A stretch of 64,000 nucleotides of DNA, taken from contig AP025250.1 of the NCBI GenBank assembly GCA_020886235.1, forward strand, positions 496,001-560,000. The letters run 5' to 3'. Source of the DNA: Candidatus Dependentiae bacterium Noda2021 (lineage in GTDB: Bacteria > Babelota > Babeliae > Babelales > Vermiphilaceae). The notes under the pieces were generated by a model that made no database searches, had not been told where the DNA came from, and saw nothing but the letters and a program-made list of their open reading frames with translations. Shown piece by piece: positions 63,651 to 64,000 of the stretch (position 1 is its first letter; each line of letters starts with the position of its first letter). A program made the position numbers and the translations under genes.

Positions 63651-64000
63651 TCAATCGCGTATTACTTTGCGCGTTTTGCTGCCCGATGATGCCGCTACAA
63701 AACCACGATTTTCAAGCGCATCAATAATCCGCGCCGAACGATTATATCCAATTCTAAATTTGCGCTGCAATAATGAAATAGAAACTTCATCAATCTCATC
63801 CAGAAACTGCAAAATATCTTTCATCAATTGTTCATCTACATCATCAATTGCATCATTATTTTCTTGCACCGACGATGACAGATCAAGGTACGAAACAGTT
63901 CGTTGTTTTTGTATGTGGTTTACTACTTGCGCAATCTCTTCATCAGACACATACGCACCGTGCACACGTTTTAAATGGCCTTCACTTGCGCTTAAAAATA
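63651..64000 (-). CDS. ftsK: DNA translocase FtsK, C-terminal end (partial)
   Basis: The frame runs off the right edge of the window. The visible 115 or so C-terminal residues start LSASEGHLKRVHGAYVSDEEIAQVV, the end of the motor domain, followed by an acidic linker and the gamma winged-helix domain (LLQRKFRIGYNRSARIIDALENRGFV). The gamma domain recognises oriented KOPS sequences and activates XerCD at the terminus. The ftsK start is outside the window. Confidence 0.93.
   Translation of the reverse strand, partial: FLSASEGHLKRVHGAYVSDEEIAQVVNHIQKQRTVSYLDLSSSVQENNDAIDDVDEQLMKDILQFLDEIDEVSISLLQRKFRIGYNRSARIIDALENRGFVAASSGSKTRKVIRD

Noticed and set aside
1-64000. CRISPR arrays, insertion sequences, integrases, rRNA genes and riboswitches.
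   Set aside because: None could be recognised by motif or repeat structure; only one tRNA was found.

Overview
The window looks like a piece of the AT-rich genome of an intracellular, amoeba- or protist-associated bacterium, most probably of the phylum Dependentiae (TM6). This rests on composition and style of gene content, not on a marker phylogeny. Ordinary bacterial housekeeping genes alternate with many small lineage-specific genes that start with a signal peptide, and with eukaryote-like domains (ankyrin, RING, F-box-like, SET) placed behind signal peptides. Many exported proteins share a signal-peptide end of the type -A-M-(E/D).

Layout. 1-6.8 kb: a minus-strand housekeeping block (small exported protein with a frameshift, miaA, SPOR protein, ppiD-like foldase, recA, infC-rpmI-rplT, zapB-like, zapA). 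6.9-8.6 kb: three tandem paralogous exported proteins, one frameshifted. 8.8-13.6 kb: carD and two flippase-like membrane proteins flanking an ankyrin protein. 13.6-14.8 kb: a non-coding stretch with a long pyrimidine-rich tract and a GC-rich block. 14.8-22.6 kb: dnaK with a consensus promoter, exported proteins including a zinc protease, and ychF. 22.9-25.5 kb: three exported RING-finger proteins. 25.6-30.5 kb: exported glycoside hydrolases (two GH1, one GH3). 30.5-32.7 kb: two exported repeat proteins. 33.0-37.6 kb: hspR-like/htpX, homospermidine synthase, maf. 37.8-38.6 kb: a pair of exported paralogs.

38.8-46.0 kb is the most unusual region. One minus-strand operon, preceded by a good sigma-70-type promoter, encodes three exported proteins, two AAA+ ATPases that both carry N-terminal signal sequences, a 764-residue exported protein whose C-terminus resembles a polymorphic-toxin domain, and a small downstream gene in the immunity position, followed by a decayed second copy of that small gene. 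I regard this as the best candidate for an undescribed system.

46.2-60.4 kb: DoxX, an ABC half-transporter, an M50-like protease, a COG3910-type ATPase, a cyclase-family hydrolase, a broken TPR gene, a broken serine hydrolase, NUDIX, an exported SET-domain protein, a family of exported F-box-like proteins (four intact, one pseudogene) and a PLD-family protein. 60.5-64 kb: tRNA-Gln, spoVG, rsmH, murF and the 3' end of ftsK.

How the parts fit: housekeeping genes are intact, while single-base frameshifts cluster in exported accessory genes. The RING, SET and F-box-like proteins would make sense as effectors acting on host ubiquitin and chromatin or protein methylation. No secretion machinery other than signal peptides is visible here, so delivery into a host is inference.
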